DNA of 64,000 nt from Bettongia penicillata ogilbyi (GCA_023548195.1 JAJHZJ010000008.1:3310215-3374214), one strand, 5' to 3'; numbered from the stretch's first letter, positions 11,022 to 24,099 are shown. Translations and numbers: made by a program. Notes: generated by a model not told the origin, from the letters alone.

Positions 11022-12439
11022 AAAGTCACTGCAGAAAGTTCATGAACTGAAGTTTACTTTTCTATTCTAAAATGTTGGCTTTCAGACATTTTGTATTGCT
11101 TCCCTCCTAGTTTTGTGGAAAATGTTATGTTCTAGTTGTCTTCACCCAGTAGCAGCAGTTGTAAATAATATGAAAAAATGACTGTGTGCATTTAAAGGTA
11201 TGCCTTAACATCATAGCACACCAAAATGCTGTTTAATTTGCTAAAGAGTATACCCATGTCTTCTCTTTTTAATGGTAAAGTAGGTACGATATGCAGTTCA
11301 GTATAGTCTTAATACTTTTTGTACTAAAAATTTGGTGAAAATGTATTATGAGTGTTACCTTGCTTTTTTTTTTTTTTGCAGAAAAACAAAACGACCCCTC
11401 CACATGAAAGTAATGGGGACCACAGTATTTAGATGTTTAAAAACCCAAGGAAAATTAGATGTTTAAAAGTATAGAGAGAACTCATAATATTAAATATGCC
11501 CATTAAAGAATGAGGAAAAAAGTTGCTTCAGACAGTTTTTCTTAAAAGTTCATAAACATTTTAAAATATGAAGCTGTATGAAGTACTTAACATTATTTTA
11601 CACTGAGGTTGTTGATTAATTCAGTAAGGTAATTTTCACCTACTCATTGACTAGATTAATTTATGTTCAAGATAAAATACCATTTACATTTCAGAATAAA
11701 AAAATGGGGTTTGTATATTAAGCATATTTGTGACTGCTATTATAAAAAACACTTGATTTGTTTAGATATTAAATGCTTTAAGCTATTTTACCTTTTAAAG
11801 AAGTGTTGTGGTTTTTCCCAAGCTAAAATTAACTCCTTGGAATAGAAGTTTTGGTTTTTTTACAATTAGCCACTGTATCCACCTGGTAATTTTCCATAAT
11901 TAATATATTCCTCTGGATTGGCAAAGTATATTTTTCAAATAACTAGATTCTTTGATTTTTACTTGTAAATATGTTTTAGAGGAGGATGTTTGGGGGGAAT
12001 TGAGTTAAATGATAATACTAATGAGCATGTTAATTTCTTGTGATCTAAATTTCAGTTGCATTTGATGGTAGTAATTAAATGGAATCTTGTCTTGCCACAA
12101 TATCAACTCACTTTATTGAGTTGTTAAATGTTCTTTGGCAGCTATATTAATTTACTGGACTAGCTTCAGTTTCTGCATTTGACATACTTATCCTAAGGTT
12201 TAGTTACTTTTCTTATCTTTTCCCTGGTTCTCTGAATCTTCTTTCTTTAGGTATAAGGCATATTGTTCAGTAACTGTACATTGGAAGAGATGAAGGAAGA
12301 TTAACCACCTTGCTGGTACTTTTTACATTTTTAAAGGGAAACTAATCTGAGTATAGACTATATAGTTTATAGAGAAATATGGAAACTAGAATGTTTCTGG
12401 ATGCCTTTACCACTCTCAAAAGACTTTTATGACATAATT

Positions 12440-12600
12440 TGTTTCAACTTTATAAAAATTCTGCAAGATAGGAAATTTTAGAAGAGAAAAAATGAAACAG
12501 CTTTTGTGATTTAAAGTCACATAGCAAATAACTGAGGAATAGACTACTTGGTCTCGGCTCTCAACTCTGGGCTTTCTGTCTGGCTGCCTTTTTAGAGTAG
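12440..12600 (-). repeat. MIR/CORE-SINE-like fragment
   Basis: The order 'attctgcaagataggaaatt', then an A-rich block, then 'agtcacatagcaaataactg', then 'ctctcaactctgggctt' matches the reverse complement of a diverged MIR-type SINE. Confidence 0.5.
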
Positions 12601-13509
12601 GTAGAAATGTAACTATTCTTTCTATTATACCTTAGAAATGAGTAGCCAAAGTTATTCTCTATGGATTTTAGCATTTAACATCTAATTATTAATGAGGTTC
12701 TACTTCACAGAGTGACTGTAAAAAGTCATGTGTGGATTTTTTTCTGTACTTTAGATTTGTGATAACATTAATGTGGATACTCCCTCCACTAGTGCAGATC
12801 ATCACATCTTTATACATCTTAGTTATAGATGGTCTTTATGCTGTAGCCAACCTAGTTATCCTCACAAGAGAGATACTTTCATCTCTTTCTGGGTTCTTCC
12901 CTTTTGCCTGTTGAGTTACAATATGCAGCCTACAGCTGTTACTAGAGTCCCAAGATCACTTCCATTTCACAGTGAGGCATCAGAAATTCAGTGGAGCTTT
13001 TAAGTAACTGCTAATTATAATCTGTGTTTTTAAAATTAGTTACTTGGACAATTTCCTTAAGTATCAGTAATGTATACATAGTGTGGAAATAGTTTTCATT
13101 GGTATTTATCTCAGATCTCCTGGGAAGGAGGAGAAAGGGTGGGAGTAGTGAGTACTTAGAAGTACAGATAAAAATAGAAAGAAGCATTGTAATTTATTAA
13201 TTTCAAAACAAGCTGACTACAAATATATGGAAAGACCCTATTCTGAATTGGAATGTCCAAGTACTTTTTACCTTGTCTTTTTGTAAGATGAATTGAATAT
13301 GCTTGCTACAGGAATTTCTTGGTATAAAAAGCATGCAATCTTTTAAGAAGTACTATATGAAAGGAAATTTGCAAATAGAACAATGGAACATCATAAATGT
13401 TGGAAAAATACACAATACATTTAGTTGATCAGACTAAAAAGACTTAAAAATAACCTGAAAGGTATGTATGATAAGGCAAACAAAATTAACCTTTTAAAAA
13501 ATTGACATC

Positions 13510-13640
13510 AGCCTTCAATTTATAGAGCACTTAATTCACTGCCTTGTGAGGGGGTGGGTAGTACAAGTATTTTCTCCATTTTATAGGTGAGGAATCGGAG
13601 TCTCAGGTATCCTCAAAGCCTCTAGGAATCCTTACTTAAT
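13510..13640 (-). repeat. MIR-like fragment
   Basis: 'tagagcacttaattcactg' followed by 'ctccattttataggtgagga' (around 13573-13592) is MIR wording in reverse orientation. It is short and old. Confidence 0.45.
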
Positions 13641-14610
13641 GTCTAGTCCTCCATACATCCAAGTGAGTCTTGTGTTCCTTCAAACTCATCTCCTTGGGAT
13701 GCTTTACTGCAGTAATGCTTGCACTGTTAAGGACTTTTTTTGCAATTGTTTTCAGAGTCCATGTCTCATTCTCAGTGGTGGCAAGTCTTCATCCTCAGAG
13801 TGGATTTGACTTTTGGAAATAGTCAAGTGTCACTCAGCCAAGCTTGGCAAATAAGGTGGGTAATCAAGTTAAGTAATAACATTTTAAGTCACAAGCAAGT
13901 ATGAGACAAAGTAGAAGAATATCTTCTTGTATGGCTCATTTGCTTGCTCCAAATGTGATTCCAGAACTTTCTGGTAGAACAGCATCACTTGGAATCAATC
14001 AGATGAGCTCTTTGAGAGCAACCGATGCCCTTTTGATAAGCTGGGCCTCAAGTATTAAAGATGGGATGGAATGAGTTATTTGTTGACTCGGCCTCCCAAG
14101 ATAATTAACCTTAAGGAACAGCTCTAATGGATGTGTTTCTAATTCTTAAAATTTCATTTCATAGTCACATATTAGAAATGTCCCACTTCTATGTGCTTCC
14201 TTCCACTACCCCCTCTCACCCATGTTCTCTACAATGTAATCCAGTTTAAATTCTAATGCTGATATGTAAGTATCTTGTTGAAAATAGGTCCTTAGTATAA
14301 ACTTTTGTATTGGCACCAAATTCTCTGCTGCCTGAGATCATTGCTAAGACAGTGCTACACTTTGACTATACACTGTTGCTCAAAATACTGCCTTGGTTTA
14401 AGACTTTGAAAAATTTTTTATTATAAACTCAAGTAATGAGGGGAAAATCACACAAAACCATAAAAAAGCTTTAATGAAATAACATGTAACTTGCTGTGTT
14501 CTGATTTCTGTCTACTTATTACATGCTATGTTAGTTTTTTCATAATGATCTATGTGTGCATAGTGTTGAAATGTACATGCATAACATTTCATAATAAAGG
14601 ATTAATATGG

Positions 14611-15815
14611 CAAATTCTTCCTTGATATTATTTTCTTCTTAGCAAAATAACATTTCACATAAGTTAGCCTTTGCATTATATGAAAATATGTATTATACAT
14701 ATCTATATTTTTATTTATGAATATACAAATTTAGGTTTTGTAACAAAGCAGTTTCTTAGTTTTTTGGCCCGAGAAATATTCTTTTAGGGCAGGTAGGAGG
14801 GAAAAAAGACAAGTTAAATTGAGGGGAGGGGCCAAGGTTTTGCTTTAAAATTAAATTATAAATCCCTATAAAATTACGGAAACACTCCATATCTGTCCCA
14901 TGTTGTTTGCTTCTCCAGCCCTTCACTGACTTAGTGCTAAAGGATAGCAGGTAGCTCTAAGCATGTTAATGTGAAATTGTTGGGGGTTCGCCCCAGTGAT
15001 TCACTTAATGTAGGAAAATTCTTGCTCAACGAAGATCTTAAAAGTCTTAGTTACCTGTGTTGCTTAGAAGTCAAAGTGTGGTTTCTCTATCCATTAGATA
15101 TGTGACATCTAAGGATCTCCACTTTTTAGCTGGAAGGAGTTTTATGAATATATAGATTATTCTACTCCAATACTTCATTTTACAAATAAGAAAATGACCC
15201 AAGTCTTTAGAAGCCTGAACCAGATTGTGCAAATCTGCATTTGAAGGGATGTATAGGTGCCTACTAAGGAGATGGAACTTGGATTGGGCAAGGTGAATAC
15301 ATAACAGAAGTGGAGTTGTGAAAAATGAAGCATGTAACCAAAAAACGGTTGAAATAAGTGTTTAAATGGAACAGAGAATAAATTTATCCAGAGTAGAAAG
15401 CCTGTTAGAAATCTTTCAGAGCAAAACACAAGGAGACAAGAGAAGAAACAGAACAGCACAAGTGTGGAAGTATTAAAGTACAGTATGTGAATATGGAATC
15501 CCAGATGTGTAAGAAATGCTCAGCTAGCTATTAGTGGCTAAGTAAAAAAGCCATTCGAAGTCAAGTGAGCAGTTCTGAACTTTAGCCAAAAGGACTTGAG
15601 CAGGAACAGACCCTATAACTGGAGGGACCTAGGAACCAAAAGCCTAACCCTAAGGCCTGGACCAGTAAGAACAGGTAGAGTGTACAGGGACTTAGAGGAA
15701 AGGGTGACTGGAAGGAATTGCTTAGGTGTTATTTCAAGGATTTGTAATTCCATTAGTGAGCATTAACCAAGATTTTGGTTGCATGTAGTTGAATTCAACC
15801 TCCTTGAGTGCAGAA
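14611..15815. other. Intergenic, nothing recognised
   Basis: AT-rich sequence without gene or clear repeat. Short minus-strand open frames, such as 94 codons at 15175-15459, are hydrophobic or low-complexity and are probably chance. Confidence 0.4.
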
Positions 15816-15819
15816 TTTC

Positions 15820-16030
15820 CTTCTGTAGTGTGTTTTATAGATAAGATCCTCTGTTTTCTGAGGCAGCTGTTTCTATTATTGAATAACTGACTGTTAGAAT
15901 TTCTTTCTTGTATTGAATTGCTTCCCTCTCTGTAACTTACACTCATTGATTTTAGTTCTGCCTTCTGGAGCCACACGGAAGAAGTTTCTATCTTCCCCAT
16001 GACAACTCTGTAAATTGTTGAAGACATTGT
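15820..16030 (+). repeat. CR1/L3-type LINE 3' fragment
   Basis: Blocks in order resemble the mammalian L3/CR1 3' region: 'ctctgtaacttacactcatt', 'ttagttctgccttctggagc', 'cacggaagaagtttctatct', 'ccatgacaactctgtaaatt', 'gttgaagacattgt'. It lies downstream of the part seen at 745-935 in that consensus. Confidence 0.6.
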
Positions 16031-16449
16031 TTCAATAAACTGTCACTGCTGGGAGATCCAGTGAAGGAACTGAATTCGGTTGTGAGGGTTCAGGAGTTGA
16101 ATCTATAGAATGTTGTCATTGTTCCAATTTTCTCCTGGATCTGACACTAATCTTTTGCTCAGTATACATTTTCTCAAAATACTGCCTTTGGTTAACTTAT
16201 TTTGAGAATGTTTATAATTATAAACTTAATTTCAGCAACAAGGAGGAAACATATCTAATTTGTTCTTTCCTCATTTCTACGTAATGATTTTGTTGCTGTT
16301 TATTTTTATGCTCCCAAGTATGGGCAATACAAGACTTCAAGGGAGAAAGACCTGTCACAGCCTCCTTATTTCTTCCCTCAAGGCACAACAGCCACATTAG
16401 AAGGCCAAAAACAAACAAAAAAACCCAAACCTTCCAGACTGTCACAGAC

Positions 16450-16640
16450 TAGAATCAGAGTGATAAAGTAGAAAGAATTCTGGGTTTTCCTTCATTCAGA
16501 AGAACAGTGTTCAAATCTCCACTCTGCCATTTCTTTCCTTTGTGACCTTAACCAGCTTCCTCATCCATAAAGTGAAGGAGTTAGATCAGGTGGTGTGTAA
16601 AGTCTCTTCTAGTATGTGAGCAGATGCATTGCTGAGGCCT
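16450..16640 (+). repeat. MIR/CORE-SINE-like element
   Basis: A tRNA-like B-box relic 'gttcaaatc' (16510-16518) is followed by 'ttgtgaccttaaccagcttc', 'ctcatccataaagtgaagga' and 'gttagatcaggtggtgtgta'. This is the typical order of MIR-related CORE-SINEs. Confidence 0.65.
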
Positions 16641-16701
16641 TGTGGGATCCTGCTTGCTCTTCATTTCCTCACTCTCCTACATCATGTTGCAACTCACTTG
16701 C

Positions 16702-16763
16702 ATATCCAGCCTAGTCTCAGACCCAAGGCTCATGTCCCTTGGGTCTGAGACCAGGCTGGATAT
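16702..16763. repeat. 26-bp inverted repeat with 10-base loop
   Basis: Arms 16702-16727 and 16738-16763 are reverse complements at 25 of 26 positions, separated by ten bases. A plus-strand RNA would have one A/C mismatch. A minus-strand RNA would pair fully, with one G-U wobble. No surrounding element explains it. It could be a microRNA-like hairpin, a short palindromic insertion or a template-switch scar. Confidence 0.85.
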
Positions 16764-16779
16764 ATAATGCTAGAAGGTT

Positions 16780-17240
16780 TGCACAACACTTCACATGTAT
16801 TACTTTCTATTGTTCAACAACCTTGTGAAGTAGGTGTGATTATTCCCATTTTATACTGGAAAAAATGATTAGGCACTCTGCTAAGTATTAGGGATACAAA
16901 GAAAGTAAAAAAACTGGAGAATGAGGGAGGAGAGATAATTACATATATATGAGATATATACAACGTAAATGTAACATGGGTTAGTGGGGAGGCAGGAGGG
17001 AAGACCTGCAGAAGACAGGATTTGAGCCAAGGCTTGAAGGAGCTACGGCACGAGGTGAGAGAGAAGAGGATGAAAAGCACGGAATCGGGAAGTATAGAGT
17101 GATCTATTCAAGAAACAGCAAGAAGGTCTCTTTATGTGGTTTGTAGAGTATGTGGAAAGGAGAAAAGTATCAAAAGACTAGAAAGGTAAGAAGGAGTCTA
17201 GATCTTCTCCAAGTTATGAAGAACTAAGAAACCAAAAGAG
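16780..17240. repeat. MIR-like piece followed by L2-like LINE fragment
   Basis: 16790-16870 has MIR wording in reverse ('tcacatgtattactttctat', 'aagtaggtgtgattattccc'). From 16871 'aggcactctgctaagtatta' and 'gggatacaaagaaagt' start an L2-like stretch running through 'gaaacagcaagaaggtctct' and 'aagactagaaaggtaagaag' to about 17240. All of it is diverged and non-coding. Confidence 0.5.
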
Positions 17241-17694
17241 AAGTTTATATTTGAGCCTACAAATCTTTTCTATTCTTTTGGAATCCTGCTGTCTTTGAGA
17301 CATCTTTGAAAAAAAATCGGTGCCTTCAGAATCATATAGCTTCCACTTTGGGAAACTTCTTTTTCAGTTTCCCTAAAATTATTGTGTTGCCTGTAGCCTA
17401 AAACCCTCTCCAGACTTTCTCCAAGAACAAAGGCTTAACTGCTTGTTGCCTTCCCCATCCCCTGAAGTGACTGCCCTTTACTGTCATGCAGAAAAGATTT
17501 CTGATATTGATTACCATGAGAAGGCCCTTTTGTTCCTTGAGGGGAGTGGACAACGGAGAAATTGGAGTAGTGATTATTGTTATGGAATGTTAACCCCAAA
17601 CTAGATTTTAACTCATGATCTTTTCCTTGCTCCAGATTTCTGTAAATGTTTTCTCAAACTGACTCAGAGTAAGACAGGTCTAAAGGCATCGAGT
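17241..17694. other. Intergenic, nothing recognised
   Basis: Sequence of mixed composition with no identifiable element between the L2-like and RTE fragments. Confidence 0.4.
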
Positions 17695-17980
17695 CCCTTG
17701 GACAACAAAGAGATCAAATCAGTCAGTTCCTAAAGAAATTAACTGACTGTTAACTGGGAAGATAAATACTAAAGCTGAAGCTCATGGGATGATATGATGG
17801 GATTCATTCAGAAACTCTGGTGCTGGGAAAGACTGAAAGCAGAAAGAACAAGGGACAGCAGAGAATGGGACAGGGTCATGGGAGCAAATAACAAAAGCTT
17901 GGACAGACTTCAGGAGACACAGGAGGATAGAATGTCTGCTGTGGGTTCACGGGGTCACAATGAGTTGAACCTGTGCAATG
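17695..17980 (+). repeat. RTE (BovB-like) LINE 3' end
   Basis: The blocks 'acaaagagatcaaatcagtc', 'aatactaaagctgaagctca', 'ggtgctgggaaagactgaaa', 'gacttcaggagacacaggag' and 'cacggggtcacaatgagttg' follow the order of the 3' end of BovB-like RTE LINEs, which are abundant in marsupials. The copy is 5' truncated and its ORF2 end is broken. Confidence 0.75.
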
Positions 17981-17999
17981 GTAATCAGACAGTTAAAGA

Positions 18000-18621
18000 T
18001 CTTCCCCACCCATTAGTGGGTCAGCAGTGATGCCACTGGGAGCTATCAGCCTGTGAAAGGTGGGGATGGGGAGCATGGTTGGACAACTGGTCAGAAGGGG
18101 ATTGCAGGGCATCCTTCGCTGGTGCTGGATTCAGGACTTTGTTGCATTGCCCACATGCACCTTCAGGTTGGACTCCCTGGGCCAAAGGCATGATAGCACT
18201 TGTGACCACAGTGGAACAGGGCCCAAGGTTGGTTCCAGGGCAGAGAGGAGTGCTTGTGGTCACTCATGGGGAAGTAGGGACCTTGGTGTCAATTCCAAGA
18301 TTGAAGGGGGCACCAGCAATTCCAGCTACAGGAGAGTGGAAGACGTGGTCACAGTTCCAGAACCAGAAGGAGTATTAGCACTGATGGCTATAGGGCAACA
18401 AGGTCCCTTCCTGGGTAAAAACCAGAGTACAGGCCAGGAGAGCAGTAACCATGACTCTTCTTAGATCATGTCACCTTGGAAGCATCAAAATCCTATAGAC
18501 TTCCATAGTAAGCTCTGAAAATGGCAGCAAGAAAGGCCTGAAACTTGGGACAGTGTCCGATCCAGCCTAGGAGAGAGCCCAATTTTAATATGAAGTTAAA
18601 AGTCAAGAAAGAGGTTGGAAA
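18000..18621 (+). repeat. L1 5'UTR of the outer plus-strand L1 (5' limit uncertain)
   Basis: The moderately GC-rich segment leads directly into the L1 ORF1 remnant that begins near 18622. Its last part ('aagtcaagaaagaggttgga', 18601-18620) parallels the ORF1 leader of the half-L1s ('aagtcaagtaactggctggg', 36711-36730). Open frames of 134 and 99 codons here are not conserved in the related elements. The left boundary was not resolved. Confidence 0.5.
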
Positions 18622-19579
18622 AATGAGGAAACAATAAAAAAAGAACCTGACCATAATGTTATTATGATGACAGATAAGATCAAGATAACAAACCCTGAAG
18701 AAGAAAACTATTTCAAAGTAGCCACAAACGAAATCTCAAAGCAAAATGTGAACTGGAAATAAATCTACAAAGAAATTCCTGGAAGAGCTCAAAAAGGATT
18801 TTCAAAATTAAATGAGAGGTAGAGGAAAAACTGGGAAAAGAAATGAGAAGGATGCAAGAAAATCATGAAAAGGAGTCAACAGCTTGGTAAAGGAGGCACA
18901 CACACAAAAAAATACTTAAGAAAATATCACCTTAAACAGAATTGGCCAAACAGTTAAAGAGGCACAAAAATCCACTGAAGAGAACATCTTAAGAAATAGA
19001 ATAGGTCAAATGAAAGAAAGAGGTACAAAAGCTCACTGAAGAAAATAATTATTTTTTTCCTTTTAATTTTTTTTATATTTTGTTTTTCAGTGTTCTACAA
19101 TCACTTCCATGTAACTTAAGATTTTTTCCCCTTCCTTCCCCCCTCCCTCCCCAAGTTGGCATACAATTTTATATAAGTTCTACACATACATTCCTATTAA
19201 ATACATTTTCACCTCAGTCATGTTGCACAGAAGAATTAAAATGAATGGGGAAATCATAAAACAAACAAAAATGTAACAGAAAAGAAAATGATCTGCTACA
19301 TTCTGTGATCGAAATTCATAGTTCTTTCTCTGGATGTGGAAGGCATTTTGCTTTAAGAGACGACTGAGAATTTTTTAAGTCCTTGTATTGCAATGAAGTT
19401 CTAAGTCTACCAGAAAAAATCCTTGCACACGGTGGTTGTTGCTGTGTATAAAGTTCTGGTTCTGCTCCTTTTGCTCAGCATCAGGTCACATAAGTCTTTC
19501 TAAACCTCTCTGAAGTCTTCCTGTTCATCATTTCTTACAGCACAATAGTATTCCATTACATTCATATGCCACAATTTGT

Positions 19580-19885
19580 GGGAAGCTAGGTGGTGCAGTG
19601 GATAGAGCAGGAGTCAGGAGAACCTGAGTTCAAATCTCACCACAGACACTTGACACTCACTAGCTGTGTGACCTTGGGCAAGTCACTTAACCCCAAATGC
19701 CTCATCCTGGGTCATCTCCAATCAGCCTAATGAATATCTGGTTACTGGACTCAGATGGCTCTGGAAGAGAAGTAAGGGTGGTGACCTGCACAGTCCTCCC
19801 TCACTCAAAACAAAGTGAAGTGCAAGTCATGTCATTATTTCTCTGATGGCATGGTCTTCTTTGGCAAAGAAGGATAAACACACAC
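19580..19885 (+). mobile_element. Marsupial tRNA-derived SINE
   Basis: It starts 'gggaagctaggtggtgcagt' with A-box-like sequence, then a B box 'gagttcaaatctc' (19627-19639), then 'tgtgaccttgggcaagtcac', and a tail with 'gatggcatggtcttctttgg'. The target-site duplication is 'atgccacaatttgt' (19566-19579) and 'ataccacaatttat' (19887-19900). The same tail, reversed, lies at 46105-46300. It inserted into the minus-strand L1 and so is younger. Confidence 0.85.
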
Positions 19886-20899
19886 TATACCACAATTTAT
19901 TCAGCCATTCCCTAATTGATGGGCATCCTCTTGATTTCCAGTTTTTGGTCACCACAAAGACTGCTGCTATAAATATTTTTGTACATGTGGGACCCTTTCT
20001 CATTTTTATGATCTCTTGGGAATACAGTCCTAGAAGCAGTGTTGCTGGGTCAAAGGGTATGCATGTTTTTGTAGCCCTTTGGGCATAGTTCCAAATTGCT
20101 CTCCAGAATGTCTGGATTAGCTCACAGCTCCACCAACATTGAATTAGTGTTCCAACTCTCCCACATCTTCTCCAACATTTATCATCATCATGTTTTGTCA
20201 CATTAGCCAATCTGATAGATGTGATGTGGTATCTCAGTGGTATCTAATCAATAGTGATTTAGAGTATTTTTTCATATGACTATAGTTTTGATTTCTTCCT
20301 CTGAAAAATTACCTGTTCATAACCTTTGACCATTTATCAATTGAGGAATGATTTGTATTCTTGTACATTTGACTCAGTTCTCTATATATTTTAGAAATGA
20401 GGCCTTTATCATGGACACTAGTTTTTGCAAAATTTCTTTCCCAGTTTTCTGCTTCCCTCCTAATCTTGGTTGCATTGGGTTTGTTCGTGTAAAAACTTTT
20501 CAATTTAATGTAATCAAAATTATCCATTTTGCACTTCATAATGTTTTCTATCTCCTATTTAGTCAAAAATTCTTCTCTTCTCCATCAATCTGACAAATAC
20601 ACCATTCCTTGCTCCACTAATTTGTTTATAGTATCAGTCTTTATACCTAGACCCATATGGACTTTCTTCTTGTGTACAGCCTCAGATACTGGTCCGCCAC
20701 ACTGTTATCCCACTAATTTTTGTCAAACAGGGATTTCTTATCCCAGAAGCTGGGGTCTATGGGTTTATCAAACAGCAGATTGCTATATTCATTGACTATT
20801 GTGTCTTGTGTACCTAACATATTCCACTGGTCTACTCTTCTGTTTCTTAGCCAGTACACCAAGTGGTTTTGATAATTGCTGCTTTATAATACAATTTGA

Positions 20900-23486
20900 A
20901 ATGTGGTAGGCCACATTCCCTAGCATTTCTTTTCATTAGTTCCCTTGATATTCTGGATCTTTTGTTTTTCCAGATGAATTTTGGTATTATTTTCTCTAGC
21001 TCTACAAAATAATTATCTGATAGCTTAATTGGTATGGCACTGAAAAGGAAATTAACTTAGATAGAATTGTAATTTTTATTATACTGGCTCAGCTCACCCA
21101 TGAGCAACTGATGTTTTTCCGCTTACTTAGATCTGACTTTTTATGTGAAAAGTGTTTTGTAATTGTGTTCATATAGTCCCTGGGTTTATTTTGGCAGGTA
21201 GGCTCCCAAATATTTTATAGTGTCTACAATAGCTTTAAATGGGATTTCTCTTTCCATCTCTTGCTGTTAGGCTTTGTTAGTAATATATAGAAATGCAGAA
21301 GATTTATGTGGGTTTATTTTGTAATCTGCAAATTTGCCAAAGTTATTTATTATTTCAAGTAGTTTTTTACTACTTGAAGTATATCATCATATCATCTGCA
21401 AAAAGTGATAACTTAGTTTCTTCTTTGCCTGTTCTAATTCCTTCAATTTCTTTTTCTTCTCTTATTGCTATAGCTAACATTTCCAGTACCTTATTGAATA
21501 ATAGTGGTGATAATGGATATCTTTGTTTCACCCCTGATCTTACTGGAAATGCATCTAGCTTTATCCCCACTGTATATAATACTTGCTAAAAGTTTTAGGT
21601 AGATACTGCTTATTATTTTATGGAAAGTTCCATTTATTCCTATGTTCTCCAGTGTTTTCAATAGGAATGGGTATTGTATTTTGTCAAAAGCTTTTTCTAT
21701 GTCTATTAAGATAATCATGTGGTTTCTGTTAGTTTTGTTGTTGATACAATCAATAATGTTAATAGTTTTCCTAATACTGAACCATCCCTGCATTCCTGGT
21801 ATAAATCCTACCTGATCATAATGTATTACTTTCATGATTGGCTGCTGTATTGTTTTTGCTAAAATTTTATTTAAAATTTTTGCTTCTATATTCATTAGAG
21901 AAATTGGTCTATAATTTTCTTTCTGTGTTTTGACTCTTCCTGGTTTAGGTATCAAAACCATATTTGTATCATAAAAAGAATTTGGGAGGACCATTTCTTC
22001 CCCAATTTTCCCAAATAGTTTACATAGTATTGGAATTAACTGTTCTTTAAATGTTGGATAGAATTCACTTGTGAATCCATCTGGCCCTGGAGATTTTTTC
22101 TCAGTGAGTTCACTGATGGCTTATTCAATTTCTTTTTCTGAGATGGGTTATTTAAATATTCAACTTCCTCCTCTGTTAGTCTGGGCAATTTGTATCTTTT
22201 AAAATAATCATCCACCTCATTTAGATTGTTGAATCTACGGGCATACAGTTGAGTAAAGTAATTTCTTATTATTGTTTTAATTTCCTTTTCACTGGAGGTG
22301 AGTTCACTCTTTTCATTTTTGATATTAGTAATTTGGTTTTCTTTTTTTAAATCAAACTGACCAAAGGTTTATCAATTTTATTGTTTTTTTTATAAAACCA
22401 ACTCCTACTTTTATTTATTAATTTAATAACTTTCTTAATTTGTTTTATTAGTCTTTCCTTTGGTTTTCAGTATTTCTAACGTGGTATTTACTTGGGGATT
22501 TTCAATATGTTTTTTTCGAGCTTTTCCAGCTTCATGCCCAATTGATTAATTTCTTCTTTCTCTATTTTATTCATGTAGGCACTCAAAGATATAAAACTTC
22601 CCCTAAGAACTGCTTTTGCAGTATCCCATAAAATTTGGTAGGTTGTCTCTTTATTGTCATTCTCTTGAATGAAGTTGTTGATTGTTTCTATAATTTGTTG
22701 TTTAACCCACTCATTCTTTAGGATTAGATTGTTTAGTTTCCAATTAGTTTTTGATTTATGTTTTCATGGCCTTTGATTACATATAAGTTTTATTGCATTA
22801 TGATCTGAGAAGGATGCATTGACTATTTCTGCCTTTCTACACTGGATTGTGAGGTTTTTATGGCCTAAGACATGGTCAATTTTTGTATATGTGCCATGTA
22901 CTGCTGAGAAAAAGGTGTATTCCTTTCTATCCCCATTCAGTTTTCTACAGAGATCTATCATATCTACCTTTTCCAGAGTTCTATTCACCTCCTTAACTTT
23001 TTTTCATTTATTTTGAGGTTAGATATATGAAGTTCAGAGAAGGGGAGATTGAGGTTCCCCACTAATATAGTTTTGCTGTCTATTTCTTCCTGTAACTTCC
23101 TTAACTTCTCCTCTAAGAATTAGGATGCTATAACACTTGGAGCACATATGTTTAGTAATAAAATTGCTTCGTTGTCTATGGTGCCTTTTAGCAGGATATA
23201 GTTTCCTTCCTTATCTCTTTTGATTGGAGCTATTTCTGTTTTTGCTTTGTCTGACTTTAGTATTGCTACCCCTGCTTTTTTTTACATCAGCAGAAGCACA
23301 ATAAATTCTGCTCCAACCTTTTACCTTTACCTCATGCATATCTCCCCTTTTCAAATGTGTTTCTTGTAAACAACATATTGTTGGATTATGGTTTTTAATC
23401 CATTCTGCTATCCATCTCCATTTTGTGGGAGAGTTCATCCCATTCACATTCATAGTTATGATTACTATTTGTGTCTTTCCCTCCAT
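20900..23486 (-). pseudogene. L1 ORF2 remnant (endonuclease and reverse transcriptase)
   Basis: On the minus strand 23486-23211 encodes an endonuclease N-terminus (TMNVNGMNSPTKWRW, then CCLQETHLKRGD). 22988-22764 encodes its C-terminal part with the SDHNAI catalytic block. 21994-21491 encodes RT fingers/palm ([38 protein letters not shown]). 21570-21370 encodes RT with the LFADDMMIY catalytic block. Frameshifts and stops separate the pieces, so no complete ORF2 exists. In L1 this protein nicks the target DNA and reverse-transcribes the element RNA. Confidence 0.85.
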
Positions 23487-23968
23487 CCCCTTTCCTCTTG
23501 TTTAAGCTTTTAGTTCTCTCTAAGTTTTAATTTTTGACCTCTGCCTCCTTCAGTCTTCCCTCCCTTCTTTCAGCTCCCCTTCCTTTTAATCCCCTTTACC
23601 CTTACTATTTCTTCCCTCCCTTTTAGACTCCCCTCCCTTTTCCTTCCCCCTTCTCCTCCTATTGACTACAGAGCTAGTCATATTTCTATACTTAACTGAG
23701 TTTGTTGTACCCTCCTTGAATCCAATCAGATGAGAATCTCTCTCAAACAATACTCATCTCTCTCCCCTCTTTCCCTCTACTGTAATATATTTTTGTGCCT
23801 CTTCCTGTGATGGAATTTATTATTTTATCTGCCTCCTCCTTTTCACATCTCCCATTACAATCCCTTCACACCTTTAATTCACATTTGTTAATCATCACAT
23901 GATTTAATTTATACCCACTCCCTCTCTCTATTATATCCTTTTTACATTTCATAATAAATATACAATTC

Positions 23969-24075
23969 TCACAATTAACAAGTATCTTCCCTTAGAGCAA
24001 TGTAAACAGTTTGCCTATATTGTGTAACAAGTTTTTGGTTTTTTTTCCTGTTTACCTTTTTATGCCTCTCTTGAG
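23969..24075. repeat. Inverted duplication, original copy
   Basis: These 107 bases, between the ORF1 and ORF2 remnants of the minus-strand L1, are exactly reverse-complementary to 25395-25501. This copy sits where related elements have their inter-ORF sequence (compare 37860-37930), so it is taken as the original. Confidence 0.9.
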
Positions 24076-24099
24076 ACCTGCCTTTGAAGGTCAAATTTT

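Larger units (their letters stand above)
11022..14610 (+). other. CDKN2AIP: Probable CDKN2AIP 3'UTR and downstream flank
   Basis: This AT-rich non-coding stretch follows the TAA-type stop of CDKN2AIP. Candidate poly(A) signals are ATTAAA at 11502-11507, AATAAA at 11695-11700 and AATAAA at 14593-14598; which is used cannot be told. Two MIR-like fragments (about 12440-12600 and 13510-13640) lie within it. Short open frames here show no conserved features. Confidence 0.55.

Noticed and set aside
18060..18464. 134-codon open frame before the L1 ORF1 remnant
   Set aside because: Lies in L1 5'UTR-like sequence and is not conserved in related elements.
19580..19700. Possible tRNA gene (A and B boxes)
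   Set aside because: It is the tRNA-like head of a SINE, with a non-tRNA tail and target-site duplication.
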